Below, in pieces: positions 47,273-55,322 of a stretch of DNA of 64,000 nucleotides. The stretch lies in contig JAZGGI010000042.1 of NCBI GenBank assembly GCA_036480375.1, positions 62,001-126,000 of the forward strand, in the 5' to 3' direction. Position 1 is the first letter of the stretch, and each line of letters opens with the position of its first letter. The stretch is from Candidatus Zixiibacteriota bacterium. Lineage in GTDB: Bacteria > Zixibacteria > MSB-5A5 > GN15 > JAAZOE01. The translations under genes were made by a program, and so were the position numbers. The notes under the pieces are model-generated. The model saw only the letters and a list, made by a program, of their open reading frames with translations, was not told the origin of the DNA and ran no database searches.

Positions 47273-47305
47273 AAAAAAGGAATCCTCAATAGGGATTCCT
47301 TTTTT
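47273..47305. terminator. Bidirectional Rho-independent terminator between convergent operons
   Basis: A perfect 13-bp inverted repeat (AAAAAAGGAATCC with GGATTCCTTTTTT) around a 7-nt loop gives T runs on both strands. It ends both the dch transcript and the opposing thiolase operon. Confidence 0.93.
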
Positions 47306-47326
47306 GGTGAATTCTATTGACTGAAA

Positions 47327-47779
47327 TTATGTCATCGAATTGCCGGTTGACCAGGTCGTTCCCGATTTCTCAAGCGAATAATACACTTTAATTTCTTCCA
47401 GTTCCTCAAAGATGCGGGGTACTACCTGGAGTTCCATGCCGATTTCGATATCATCATCGGCCACTGTATCTCCAATCCACGCCAATAACCGGCCCGTTTC
47501 CTTGAGGTCCACAACTCCGATTGTATAGGGAACAACGTCTTCAAACCCGGTCGGAGCGGCGTGAATAACGGTGTACGAAACCAGTTTCGCCTCACCTGAT
47601 AATTCGATAAACTCAAAATCACCCGATAAACAGATATTGCAATCGGCTCGGGGAGGAAATGACTCAGTGCCGCATTTTTTGCATTTGGAACCCATAAGAC
47701 GACCGTCTTTAAGGTGTTTGGCAAAATCGGTAACTTTCGTATAGGGAGAAAAATTCACTTTTCCAAACCATTTAAACAT
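47327..47779 (-). CDS. DUF35 OB-fold/zinc-ribbon protein, thiolase partner
   Basis: 150 residues. The zinc ribbon is CKKC (about 33-36) with CNIC 11 residues later, followed by an OB-fold with SYTVIHAAPTGFEDVVPYTIG, the CoA-binding-type strand of the family. DUF35 proteins form complexes with thiolases of the type encoded by the adjacent gene (BbsA with BbsB; archaeal thiolase/HMG-CoA synthase channels). It is last in the SDR-thiolase-DUF35 operon, 4 bp after the thiolase. Confidence 0.9.
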   Translation of the reverse strand: MFKWFGKVNFSPYTKVTDFAKHLKDGRLMGSKCKKCGTESFPPRADCNICLSGDFEFIELSGEAKLVSYTVIHAAPTGFEDVVPYTIGVVDLKETGRLLAWIGDTVADDDIEIGMELQVVPRIFEELEEIKVYYSLEKSGTTWSTGNSMT

Positions 47780-47783
47780 AAGC

Positions 47784-48938
47784 CTAATCCCTTCTCAGAA
47801 CATGGACAAAGCAATATTGCCCGATTCCGCCGACGTTATGAGTAAGCCCGACATCAGCATCCGGGATCTGCCGCTCACCCGCCTCGCCCCTGAGCTGTTT
47901 GACGATTTCAACCGTCATGGAAACTCCGGTAGCTCCGATCGGATGACCTTTGGCCTTTAATCCGCCGTCAATATTGACCGGTGTAGAGCCACCGATATAA
48001 GATTGCTTGTCCTCGATGAATTTTCCGCCATCGCCTTTGGCGCAAAAACCAAGGTCTTCATAGGCCATAATTTCCGCTATCGTAAAGCAGTCATGCACCT
48101 CGGCAACTTTGATTTCTTTGGCCGTTACACCAGCCATATCATACGCGATCCGCGATGCTTCCGAGGCGCTGGGGAGCCCGACCAAATCGGGACGGCGCAA
48201 AACCGACATACTCGAAGTCGCGCATCCCATACCGTCGAGCCAAGCAACCGGCTTTTTCGATTTTTTCGCGATTTCTTCCGAAGCCAAAATCACGCACGCC
48301 GCTCCGTCGGCATTGGCGCAGCAATCATAAACCTGAAAGGGATCCGACACCGGATCGGAAGCCAGGGCTTTTTCAATCGTGATTTCTTTCTTAAATAGAG
48401 CATTCGGGTTTTTGGCTCCGTAAAAATGATTCTTGACCGCTACCTGAAGTAGCTGCTCTCTGGTCGTTCCGAATTTGTGCATGTGGCTCTTGGCGAATAG
48501 CGCGTAATAAGCTGGAAAGGTCGTGCCGAAAACCGATTCCCACTGGACTTCGCCGACCCTCCCCATCAGAGCTAATATCTCGGGCGTCGAAAGCTCGGTC
48601 ATTTTCTGGCAGCCGATGACGGCCATTAATTTGTGAGCTCCGGATTTAATCCCCATCCAGGCCGTCCGGATAGCCGCGCTTCCTGATGAACAGGCTACTT
48701 CAGTCAGCCACGTCGGCCGTGGATTGAGCCCCAGATATTCCTGAACGACTCCGGGCAGTGAACGCTGTTTATGATATTCGGGAACCGAACCAATGACCGA
48801 ACCGTCAATATCTTTAGGATCAATCTCCGCGTCATGAACCGCGTCGCGATAAGCCTCAAAAGCCAATTCCTGAACGGTGGCATCGCTTCTCCGCCCGAAT
48901 TCTCCATGCCCTATACCAATAATTCCCACTCGGGACAT
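47784..48938 (-). CDS. SCP-x/archaeal-type thiolase
   Basis: 384 residues. The nucleophilic cysteine lies in TEVACSSGSAAIRT near residue 83; EVHDCFTIAE near 281 and GGLKAKGHPIGATG near 328 supply the other active-site histidines, with HNVGGIGQYC at the end. It cleaves a 3-oxoacyl-CoA with CoA. In this setting 3-oxopimelyl-CoA to glutaryl-CoA plus acetyl-CoA is the natural candidate. BbsAB-type benzoylsuccinyl-CoA cleavage is an alternative because the operon also holds a DUF35 protein and an SDR. Shine-Dalgarno is GGAGGG. Confidence 0.9.
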   Translation of the reverse strand: MSRVGIIGIGHGEFGRRSDATVQELAFEAYRDAVHDAEIDPKDIDGSVIGSVPEYHKQRSLPGVVQEYLGLNPRPTWLTEVACSSGSAAIRTAWMGIKSGAHKLMAVIGCQKMTELSTPEILALMGRVGEVQWESVFGTTFPAYYALFAKSHMHKFGTTREQLLQVAVKNHFYGAKNPNALFKKEITIEKALASDPVSDPFQVYDCCANADGAACVILASEEIAKKSKKPVAWLDGMGCATSSMSVLRRPDLVGLPSASEASRIAYDMAGVTAKEIKVAEVHDCFTIAEIMAYEDLGFCAKGDGGKFIEDKQSYIGGSTPVNIDGGLKAKGHPIGATGVSMTVEIVKQLRGEAGERQIPDADVGLTHNVGGIGQYCFVHVLRRD

Positions 48939-48950
48939 AAATTTTCCCTC

Positions 48951-49700
48951 CTAAATGTATTGACCGCCGTCGATTTTGAAAACTTCACCGGTTATATGCC
49001 GGGCTTTGTCCGAGCATAAAAATGTCACCAAATAAGCGACATCATCGGGGGTCGCGATTCGTCCCAAAACGGTTTCATCAATAGCCGTATTGAGAAATTC
49101 GGCGGGGATATTTTTGGCCATGTCGGTTAAAACCATGCCCGGCGCGACGACGTTGACATTGACGTTGAACTTACCCAGCTCTTTGGCCAGAGCTTTACTC
49201 ATGGCGATCTCTCCGCCTTTGGAGGCCGAATAATTAGTCTGTCCAAATTTGCCGCGAAGGCCATTGATGGATGAAATATTTACTATTTTGCCACCCTTTT
49301 GGTCTTTGAAAACTAACGCCGCAGCCTTATTGTAATTGAAATATCCTTTGAGGTTCACATTAATAACGCTGTCCCACTGCTTTTCAGTCATCTTCCATAT
49401 GACGCCATCCCAGTTGATTCCGGCATTGCAGACTAAGATATCAAAACAGCCGAACTCCTTTATAACGGTATCAGCCATGTTCTGGGCGTCGTCATAGCTG
49501 GAAACGTCGGCTTTGATAGCCAGACCTTTGCGGCCCATCGCCTCGATTTCTTCGACAACTTTTTTTGCCTCGTTATCATGACGCCGGTAATTGATGGCCA
49601 CGTTGCAGCCCTCGCGGGCCAGGTCCAGAGCTATTGCCGTTCCGATACCCAGGCTTCCGCCGGTAACAATTGCTCCTTTCCCATCAAGACCCAGGTCCAT
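48951..49700 (-). CDS. Short-chain dehydrogenase (FabG/PhaB-like 3-hydroxyacyl-CoA dehydrogenase candidate)
   Basis: 249 residues, classical SDR. The cofactor motif is TGGSLGIGTAIA (about 14-25), NAG is present near 91, and the catalytic Ser and YSASK are near 142 and 156. It is the first gene of the minus-strand thiolase operon and starts 7 nt after GGGAGG. It could oxidise 3-hydroxypimelyl-CoA before thiolysis. BbsCD-like and acetoacetyl-CoA reductase roles are alternatives. The upstream region carries a promoter with a palindrome over the -10. Confidence 0.9.
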   Translation of the reverse strand: MDLGLDGKGAIVTGGSLGIGTAIALDLAREGCNVAINYRRHDNEAKKVVEEIEAMGRKGLAIKADVSSYDDAQNMADTVIKEFGCFDILVCNAGINWDGVIWKMTEKQWDSVINVNLKGYFNYNKAAALVFKDQKGGKIVNISSINGLRGKFGQTNYSASKGGEIAMSKALAKELGKFNVNVNVVAPGMVLTDMAKNIPAEFLNTAIDETVLGRIATPDDVAYLVTFLCSDKARHITGEVFKIDGGQYI

Positions 49701-49751
49701 ATTTCATCCTCCCTTTATTATCAAAATATAATTTTTGCATAAAAAATCTTA

Positions 49752-49770
49752 GGTGTGAATATATCACACC
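49752..49770 (-). promoter_or_regulatory. 19-bp palindromic operator over the -10 of the thiolase operon
   Basis: GGTGTGA and TCACACC are perfect arms around ATATA. The -10 hexamer lies in the centre. TGTGA/TCACA resembles CRP half-sites but the spacer is 5, not 6. Its position indicates repression rather than activation. Confidence 0.7.
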
Positions 49771-49785
49771 AAATACAAAAATCAA
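49758..49785 (-). promoter_or_regulatory. Predicted sigma-70 promoter of the SDR-thiolase-DUF35 operon
   Basis: On the minus strand TTGATT (49785-49780), a 16-bp spacer and TATATT (49763-49758). The start codon of the SDR gene is about 57 nt downstream. Confidence 0.6.
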
Positions 49786-49841
49786 CGGCTTTTTGGGGTT
49801 ATCTATTACACAAGTATGCATAACAATTATAAAATAAATTG

Positions 49842-49870
49842 TTGACAATTTATCTTATAATTGGTATATA
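49842..49870 (+). promoter_or_regulatory. Predicted sigma-70 promoter of the dockerin/collar gene pair
   Basis: Consensus TTGACA at 49842-49847, a 17-bp spacer, and TATATA at 49865-49870. The -35 lies in the palindrome AATTGT-TG-ACAATT (49837-49850), which may be an operator. Confidence 0.65.
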
Positions 49871-49935
49871 AAATATAGTTACTATAACACTGTGCGCATT
49901 ATATAGAATATCTTGAAATTATGGGGAGGGGTAGC

Positions 49936-50508
49936 ATGAATTTTCCCTTAATCTTAATTTACTTGATTTTAGTCGCCCAATTATATTTACCAGAGAAAAA
50001 TGAAGATAGCAAAACAGAAAATGCTCAATCAAAAAATCAGATTGATAGTCAAAACATGCCACACCCAATATTCTCTTCTACTGATGTTCAATCGGGCGTT
50101 GATATAAAATGGCATGTGATTTCGAGCGGCGCCGGCATAACAGGGAAATCGATAGCGTTCAATTTAAGTTCAACAATCGGACAGCTTGCAGTTGGAACAG
50201 GCACTTCAGGAACCATCAAATTATCCCATGGTTTTCTGCAATATTCCGCTCATTGTGATTGTATTCCGGGTGAAGCTAATGGCGATGGATCCATCAATGT
50301 AGGTGATGCCGTTTACATTATTAACTTTGTTTTTAGAGGCGGTCCAGCCCCCATTCCTTATGAAACGTGCAGCGGCGATGCAAATTGTGATTGCGAGTGT
50401 AATATTGGAGATGCAGTCTATATTATAGGCTATATTTTTAAGAGTGGAGCGCCGCCTTGCGATTGCGAAACATGGTTGAATACGTGCGGTCTGCCATTGA
50501 GGAATTAA
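49936..50508 (+). CDS. Secreted dockerin type I repeat protein
   Basis: 190 residues from the ATG at 49936, which follows GGAGGGG and starts a signal peptide; the ATG at 49921 lacks a Shine-Dalgarno. The middle is short and featureless. The C-terminal 75 residues hold two dockerin-type calcium loops: GEANGDGSINVGDAVYIINF and GDANCDCECNIGDAVYIIGY. Cysteines (CDC, DCDCE) are interleaved and may form disulfides. Dockerins of this GDAVYIIN style are very common at the ends of secreted proteins in Zixibacteria-like genomes, often without known cohesins. Confidence 0.82.
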   Translation: MNFPLILIYLILVAQLYLPEKNEDSKTENAQSKNQIDSQNMPHPIFSSTDVQSGVDIKWHVISSGAGITGKSIAFNLSSTIGQLAVGTGTSGTIKLSHGFLQYSAHCDCIPGEANGDGSINVGDAVYIINFVFRGGPAPIPYETCSGDANCDCECNIGDAVYIIGYIFKSGAPPCDCETWLNTCGLPLRN

Positions 50509-50539
50509 AAATGGGTAACTTATCAATGAAGGAGGTATT

Positions 50540-51376
50540 ATGCGTCAATTATACATCTATTTGATTGGAATATTATGTTTTATGGGATTAGTCCGATTTA
50601 CCAACGCCGAGGTTCCCCAATTGATTAATTACCAGGGCGTGTTAACTGATTTTGATAACAAGCCAATCCGTAATCAAATAATCAGCTTAGAATTTAGAAT
50701 TTATGATGCTCCAATTGGAGGTGACCAAAAATGGATGGAAACCCAAATAGATACAACTGATAATAATGGCGCTATCAATATCAATCTTGGTGCGACTGGT
50801 ACGATCCCAGACAGCGTCTTCTCCGGATTGGATCGATGGCTCGGAGTACGTATAGACACTAATCCCGAAATTTCCCCCCGCATTAGATTAGTCTCGGTTC
50901 CTTACGCCTATAAAGCGATACAGGCTGATACCGCCACATTTGCCCGAAATGGCATTCCGGCGGGAGTAATTGTAATGTGGTCGGGAACATTAGATGACAT
51001 TCCGGATGGTTGGGCTCTGTGCGATGGCTCCAATGGAACCCCCAACCTGAGAGATAAATTCATCAAGTCCATTCCGAATAATTCTACAGACCCTGGCGCA
51101 ATTGGAGGTTCCCTATCACATGGCCATGGTTCACAGACTGGAGATCACACGCTGACAATTGATGAGATGCCATCGCATTCTCATGAAATTGCCTTTTTCC
51201 CCCATGAGGGTGGCGGTGCGGTTTATCCACATTCTCACCAAGCGTGGGATGCATACGATCCGGTTAACCGATCCACTTCGGGTTCCGGAGGAAACCAGCC
51301 CCATTCCCATCCGATAAATAGTACCGGTAGTAACCAGCCGCCTTATTATGAAATGGCGTTCATAATAAAGCTCTAA
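50540..51376 (+). CDS. Exported protein with phage tail-collar-like domain
   Basis: 278 residues with a signal peptide ending near TNAEV. Residues about 25-125 form a beta-rich N-terminal domain (INYQGVLTDFDNKP). The segment PAGVIVMWSGTLDDIPDGWA with LCDGSNGTPNLRDKFI (about 138-175) is the tail-collar motif. The tail is rich in HxH (SHGHG, SHSHE, HSHQ, PHSHP) and ends in PPYYEMAFIIKL, as in short tail fibres. No phage genes are nearby, and the signal peptide and the preceding dockerin gene point to a cell-surface adhesin. GGAGG precedes the ATG, 31 bp after the dockerin stop. Confidence 0.8.
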   Translation: MRQLYIYLIGILCFMGLVRFTNAEVPQLINYQGVLTDFDNKPIRNQIISLEFRIYDAPIGGDQKWMETQIDTTDNNGAININLGATGTIPDSVFSGLDRWLGVRIDTNPEISPRIRLVSVPYAYKAIQADTATFARNGIPAGVIVMWSGTLDDIPDGWALCDGSNGTPNLRDKFIKSIPNNSTDPGAIGGSLSHGHGSQTGDHTLTIDEMPSHSHEIAFFPHEGGGAVYPHSHQAWDAYDPVNRSTSGSGGNQPHSHPINSTGSNQPPYYEMAFIIKL

Positions 51377-51753
51377 ATATATTGCGTGGCCTGGAATATA
51401 AGATTTGCAATCGGCCACTGGATAATTCAAAATATGGATATAGGCCTACTTAGTGGAATCTTCAGAACTTATTCGGCCTAATCAAAACAGTGCTATCCCA
51501 ACAATCATGCGGTCCCAGACCCTGCGCCAATTGCCCCTAAATGTGCTGGCTTCAAAACAGGGGGATTTTTGGTTAAAACAGAAGAAGACCTTGCTTAGCA
51601 ACCGTTTTCTTAAATCAAGTCATATCCTCTTATTTGCTATTGAATACTGGCCGGCAATCTGTTATACTTGGCCTCGTAAAAAAGCAGCCAGATCCGATAA
51701 AGAGCAATGATTTCGATTCGGCATTGAAACTTTGAAAACGGAACTAAAGATTT
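51377..51753 (+). other. 377-bp intergenic leader of the 2-oxoacid:ferredoxin oxidoreductase operon
   Basis: No gene is supported. A GTG-started frame at 51453-51710 has no Shine-Dalgarno and no recognisable domain, and the operon promoter lies inside it. The last 85 bp form the likely 5' leader. Confidence 0.6.
51640..51668 (+). promoter_or_regulatory. Predicted sigma-70 promoter of the kor operon
   Basis: TTGAAT at 51640-51645, a 17-bp spacer, and TATACT at 51663-51668. The ferredoxin-like subunit begins about 85 nt downstream. Confidence 0.65.
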
Positions 51754-51987
51754 ATGGCGTTGTCCAAAAAACCCGATACTCTGGTTGAGATCAACGAGGA
51801 TTTATGCAAGGGCTGCGATATCTGCATCGAATTTTGCCCCACTGATGTCTTCGATAAATCAAATAAGTTAAATCGCAGGGGATATTATCTTCCCGTAATC
51901 GTAAACATGAAAGCCTGTACCGGTTGTCGATTGTGCGACCTGATGTGTCCCGAATTCGCGATCGTCCTGACCGAAAAGGAAAAATAA
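51754..51987 (+). CDS. korD: 2-oxoacid:ferredoxin oxidoreductase, ferredoxin-like delta subunit
   Basis: 77 residues with two canonical [4Fe-4S] motifs, CKGCDICIEFCP (about 21-32) and CTGCRLCDLMCP (about 55-66). It wires the TPP enzyme to external ferredoxin. First gene of a DABC operon. Confidence 0.9.
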   Translation: MALSKKPDTLVEINEDLCKGCDICIEFCPTDVFDKSNKLNRRGYYLPVIVNMKACTGCRLCDLMCPEFAIVLTEKEK

Positions 51988-52004
51988 ACGGCAATATACA
52001 TACT

Positions 52005-53171
52005 ATGGCACTTAACGAAAACAAAAAACAATATCTCCGTACCCTCGAAGGAAAAAAGTATTTTCTCCTCGGCGACGAAGCCTGCGCCTACGGCGCAATA
52101 TATGCCGGTTGTGATTTCTTCGCCGGCTATCCCATCACTCCGGCCAGCGAAATAGCCGAATTGATGGCTCGGGAACTTCCCAAAGCGGGCGGCATCTGCA
52201 TCCAGATGGAAGACGAAATTGCCAGCATCGCAGCCATTATCGGGGCCGCCTGGACCGGCTCGCGAACAATGACTGCAACCAGCGGTCCCGGATTTTCACT
52301 CATGCAGGAAAACCTGGGTTACGCGGTCATGACCGAAACTCCGACTGTTGTAGTTGATGTCCAGCGATCCGGCCCCTCCACCGGGCAAGCGACCAAACCG
52401 GCTCAGGGCGATGTCATGCAGGCTCGCTGGGGTACACACGGCGATCATTCCATCATTGCTCTATCCCCGAACTCGGTTCAGGAATGTTTTGATCTGATGT
52501 TCGACTGTTTTGATTTGGCCGACACTTATCGCACCCCGATTATTTTCCTAATGGACGGAGAAATCGGGCATATCCGCGAAAGCGTCACTATGCCGGAAAT
52601 ATCGAAAGTCAAATATGCCTCAAGGAAAAAAGCTCAACCGGGTGAACAGGTTTTCGGCGGCGGGGATTTGGTACCCGGGATTGTTCATTACGGCGAAGGA
52701 CAGAACGTTCATGTCACAGGTTCAACCCATCTCGCCAATGGTATGCGGGACGTGACAACCCAGGGAGTTCATGAAGTTCTCGTCAGAAGAATTCATGAGA
52801 AAATTGATTCCAATCGGGATAAAATTATAAAGGTTAAGGAAGATAAAAACCCCGGCGGGAAGGCCAAAATCGGCGTTATTTCATTCGGCGCCAGCTCGCG
52901 TCCGGCTCTCGGAGCTGTCAAAAAAGCCCGCGAGGAAAAGCTTGAAATTGATTTTCTGAGGCTCATTACTATCTGGCCTTTTGCCGGCAAGCAAGTAACC
53001 GAATTTGCCAAAAACCTCAATCTGATTTTGGTGCCGGAGATGAATCTGGGACAAATATCCCGCGAAATCGAAAGATTTGTTGAATGCAAAGTTATTCCTG
53101 TTTCCAAAATCGGTGGCATCGCTCATTCGGTTGATGATATTTACGGAGCTATTCGGGAGGTGAACTCATGA
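52005..53171 (+). CDS. korA: 2-oxoacid (2-oxoglutarate):ferredoxin oxidoreductase alpha subunit
   Basis: 388 residues from the ATG at 52005. An earlier in-frame start at 51924 overlaps korD and is unlikely. The POR N-terminal domain has GCDFFAGYPITPASEIAE and the TPP-activating glutamate in QMEDEIASIAAIIGA. The transketolase C-terminal-like domain II follows (RLITIWPFAGKQV). Subunit make-up and sequence style fit the 2-oxoglutarate enzyme, though branched-chain or other 2-oxoacid specificity is possible. In Thauera a 2-oxoglutarate:ferredoxin oxidoreductase supplies electrons to benzoyl-CoA reductase, which fits this location. A 4-bp overlap links it to korB. Confidence 0.88.
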   Translation: MALNENKKQYLRTLEGKKYFLLGDEACAYGAIYAGCDFFAGYPITPASEIAELMARELPKAGGICIQMEDEIASIAAIIGAAWTGSRTMTATSGPGFSLMQENLGYAVMTETPTVVVDVQRSGPSTGQATKPAQGDVMQARWGTHGDHSIIALSPNSVQECFDLMFDCFDLADTYRTPIIFLMDGEIGHIRESVTMPEISKVKYASRKKAQPGEQVFGGGDLVPGIVHYGEGQNVHVTGSTHLANGMRDVTTQGVHEVLVRRIHEKIDSNRDKIIKVKEDKNPGGKAKIGVISFGASSRPALGAVKKAREEKLEIDFLRLITIWPFAGKQVTEFAKNLNLILVPEMNLGQISREIERFVECKVIPVSKIGGIAHSVDDIYGAIREVNS

Positions 53172-54016
53172 GTCAGCCCAGACATAGATTGATGGATTAC
53201 GTTCGCGAGGACATCTTCCCCCATCGTTTCTGCGTCGGATGCGGATGTGGAACCGTCCTGAATGTTTTCACCAATGCCGTTGCAGAATTGAAACTTGATA
53301 CATCTCAAATGGTCTGCGTATCTGGCATCGGATGTTCGGCCTGGATTCCCAGCCCGTATTTCAAGGCCGACACTCTCCATACCACCCACGGCCGACCAAT
53401 TGCTTTTGCCACCGGCGTCAAAATGATGCGGCCGGATCTGAAAGTTATTATCATCGCCGGTGATGGAGATATTTCGGGTATCGGCGGCAATCATCTTATA
53501 CATGCCGCCCGGCGCAATATCGACCTCACCGTTATCATGGTCAACAACATGATCTACGGCATGACCGGTGGGCAGGTGGCCCCAACCACCCCGGTCGGCG
53601 TAAAAACAACAACCACGCCTCACAACAATGTCGAACCGCCTTTCAAAGTTGCCGAACTCGTCCAGGCTGCCGGAGCCAGCTTCGTGGCGCGCTGGACGAC
53701 GTTTCATGTTTTCCAGACAATGAGAACATTGCAAAAAGCGATCAACAAAAAAGGCTTTAGCTTTGTGGAAATCGTTTCCCAGTGTCCCGATAATTTCGGC
53801 AAACGGGTCGGAATGGGTAAGGCGACCGATTTCTTGAAATATCTAAAAGACCAATCGGTGCGCCTTTCCAAGGCTAAAGATATGTCGGAAGAAGAACTGG
53901 AAAATAAAATCATCGTGGGTACCTTATGCGACCGGGATCGTCCGGAATTTGCTACTCAGGTGCACAATATAACCAATCAGATAGTGAAACAGGTTGCCGA
54001 GGAGAATAAAAATTGA
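53168..54016 (+). CDS. korB: 2-oxoacid:ferredoxin oxidoreductase beta subunit
   Basis: 282 residues. The TPP-binding motif is GDGDISGIGGNH with MVNNMIYGMTGGQ about 27 residues on. The N-terminal RFCVGCGCGTVLN and SGIGCSAW cysteines ligate a [4Fe-4S] cluster as in the KorB/PorB family. It pairs with korA to decarboxylate the 2-oxoacid oxidatively. It overlaps korC by 4 bp (TTGA). Confidence 0.9.
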   Translation: MSQPRHRLMDYVREDIFPHRFCVGCGCGTVLNVFTNAVAELKLDTSQMVCVSGIGCSAWIPSPYFKADTLHTTHGRPIAFATGVKMMRPDLKVIIIAGDGDISGIGGNHLIHAARRNIDLTVIMVNNMIYGMTGGQVAPTTPVGVKTTTTPHNNVEPPFKVAELVQAAGASFVARWTTFHVFQTMRTLQKAINKKGFSFVEIVSQCPDNFGKRVGMGKATDFLKYLKDQSVRLSKAKDMSEEELENKIIVGTLCDRDRPEFATQVHNITNQIVKQVAEENKN

Positions 54017-54561
54017 TTATCAGGTTGGCCGGATTCGGGGGACAGGGGATTGTCATGTCAAGTTATATACTGGGACAATCGGCGGCATTGGATGGCAAAA
54101 AAGCCATTCAAAATCAATCATACGGCAGCGAATCGCGAGGCGGCGAATGCCGGGGCGATGTGATTATATCCGATCAAGACATATATGAACTGGAACCGTC
54201 CATGTTCGATATTCTGGTGGCTATAGCCCAACCCGCTTATGAAAAATTTATTCCTTTTTTAAAACCCGGCGGGACGCTTATTGTAGATAAAGATCTCGTG
54301 ATAACCGATGATGCCAACGAACCCGAGAATATCAAAAAACATGCCATCAGCGCGACTGATATCGCATTCACGAAATTCAATCGGAAAATCATCGCCAACA
54401 TGATAATCCTGGGTTATCTGAATCGGCTTTCAAATCTGATTTCACCTGAAGTGCTGGAGCAGGTCATTTCGGAAAATGTTCCTCCCGGTACTCAGGAAGT
54501 AAACCTGAAGGCCATGCGGGAAGGAATCAGTCTGGCCGAGCAGGAATTGGCTACCGCCTGA
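54013..54561 (+). CDS. korC: 2-oxoacid:ferredoxin oxidoreductase gamma subunit
   Basis: 182 residues from a TTG start at 54013, 8 nt after GAGGAG and overlapping the korB stop. The gamma-domain signature is RLAGFGGQGIVMSSYILGQ followed by NQSYGSESRGGECRGDV. It binds CoA and closes the four-subunit complex. Confidence 0.9.
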   Translation: MIIRLAGFGGQGIVMSSYILGQSAALDGKKAIQNQSYGSESRGGECRGDVIISDQDIYELEPSMFDILVAIAQPAYEKFIPFLKPGGTLIVDKDLVITDDANEPENIKKHAISATDIAFTKFNRKIIANMIILGYLNRLSNLISPEVLEQVISENVPPGTQEVNLKAMREGISLAEQELATA

Positions 54562-54654
54562 TTTGAAGCATTTCTGAATAGGACTTCCTGTTTTTCGAAA
54601 GTTATTTATCTTACCCGAACCGTATAGTCGCTCATGAGAGCTTTTCTGTGCACC

Positions 54655-54682
54655 TTGACAATTCAATATCGTTTGGTAATAT
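54655..54682 (+). promoter_or_regulatory. Strong predicted promoter of the molybdenum-hydroxylase accessory genes
   Basis: Consensus TTGACA at 54655-54660, a 16-bp spacer, and TAATAT at 54677-54682. The expected transcription start is at about 54689, essentially at the ATG at 54690. Confidence 0.6.
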
Positions 54683-54689
54683 GATTATC

Positions 54690-55298
54690 ATGTGCAGTGT
54701 CGGGATTATAATTACTGGAATTATTCTGGCGGCCGGTAAATCCGAAAGAATGGGACCTGTCAACAAGCTTCTTTTAGAATACAACGGACAGACGATCATC
54801 GAAGAAGTACTGGCGCAGATGATAAAATCAAGTGTCGATAATATTGTCATCGTTACCGGATACGAAAGCAATTTGATCGAGGAAACGCTCATGGGGCAGA
54901 TTAACGAAACCGTATCGATTATCAGAAATGCGAATTATAATAAGGGACGAATCGAATCGATCAAATGCGCTCTACGCTTTTTATCCGGTAAAACCGACGC
55001 GGCGCTTTTTATGGTCGGCGATAAACCCGGAGTTAAAAGCGATTTGATATCAAAGGCAATCAATAAATTCAGAAAGTATAATCCTTCGATATTAACGACT
55101 CAAACCCCGTCTGGCCCCGGACATCCTATTATCTTTTCGTCCCGGATTTTTGATGAGATTCTGGAATTTAAAGGCGCGAATTTACGGGATAATCTGATTG
55201 CCCGGCATAAGGAAGATGTTTTTGAACTGAATGATGACGCCTTGCAGCTTGATATTGATACGGAAGGCGATTACCAAAAATTACTGGAGAGTTTTTAG
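54690..55298 (+). CDS. MobA-like nucleotidyltransferase (MocA/YgfJ family)
   Basis: About 202 residues from the ATG at 54690. Alternative ATGs at 54681 and 54648 lie in or before the -10 element. Nucleotide-binding motif TGIILAAGKSERMGPVNKLL, then MVGDKPG (usually GDQP) and SGPGHPIIF. The family transfers CMP or GMP to the pterin of molybdenum cofactor for xanthine-dehydrogenase-type hydroxylases. It is the first gene of a mocA-xdhC-yqeB set. The hydroxylase itself is not in the window. Confidence 0.85.
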   Translation: MCSVGIIITGIILAAGKSERMGPVNKLLLEYNGQTIIEEVLAQMIKSSVDNIVIVTGYESNLIEETLMGQINETVSIIRNANYNKGRIESIKCALRFLSGKTDAALFMVGDKPGVKSDLISKAINKFRKYNPSILTTQTPSGPGHPIIFSSRIFDEILEFKGANLRDNLIARHKEDVFELNDDALQLDIDTEGDYQKLLESF

Positions 55299-55322
55299 CT
55301 ATGGGCTCGTATCGTTTTTGAT

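Noticed and set aside
49752-49770. CRP/FNR activator site
   Set aside because: Half-sites are CRP-like but the spacer is 5 bp and the site covers the -10 box, which suits a repressor instead.
50540-51376. Prophage remnant
   Set aside because: The collar-type protein has a signal peptide and no phage structural, lysis or integration genes lie nearby.
51453-51710. An 85-codon GTG-started frame before korD
   Set aside because: No Shine-Dalgarno, no recognisable family, and the best promoter for the kor operon lies within it.
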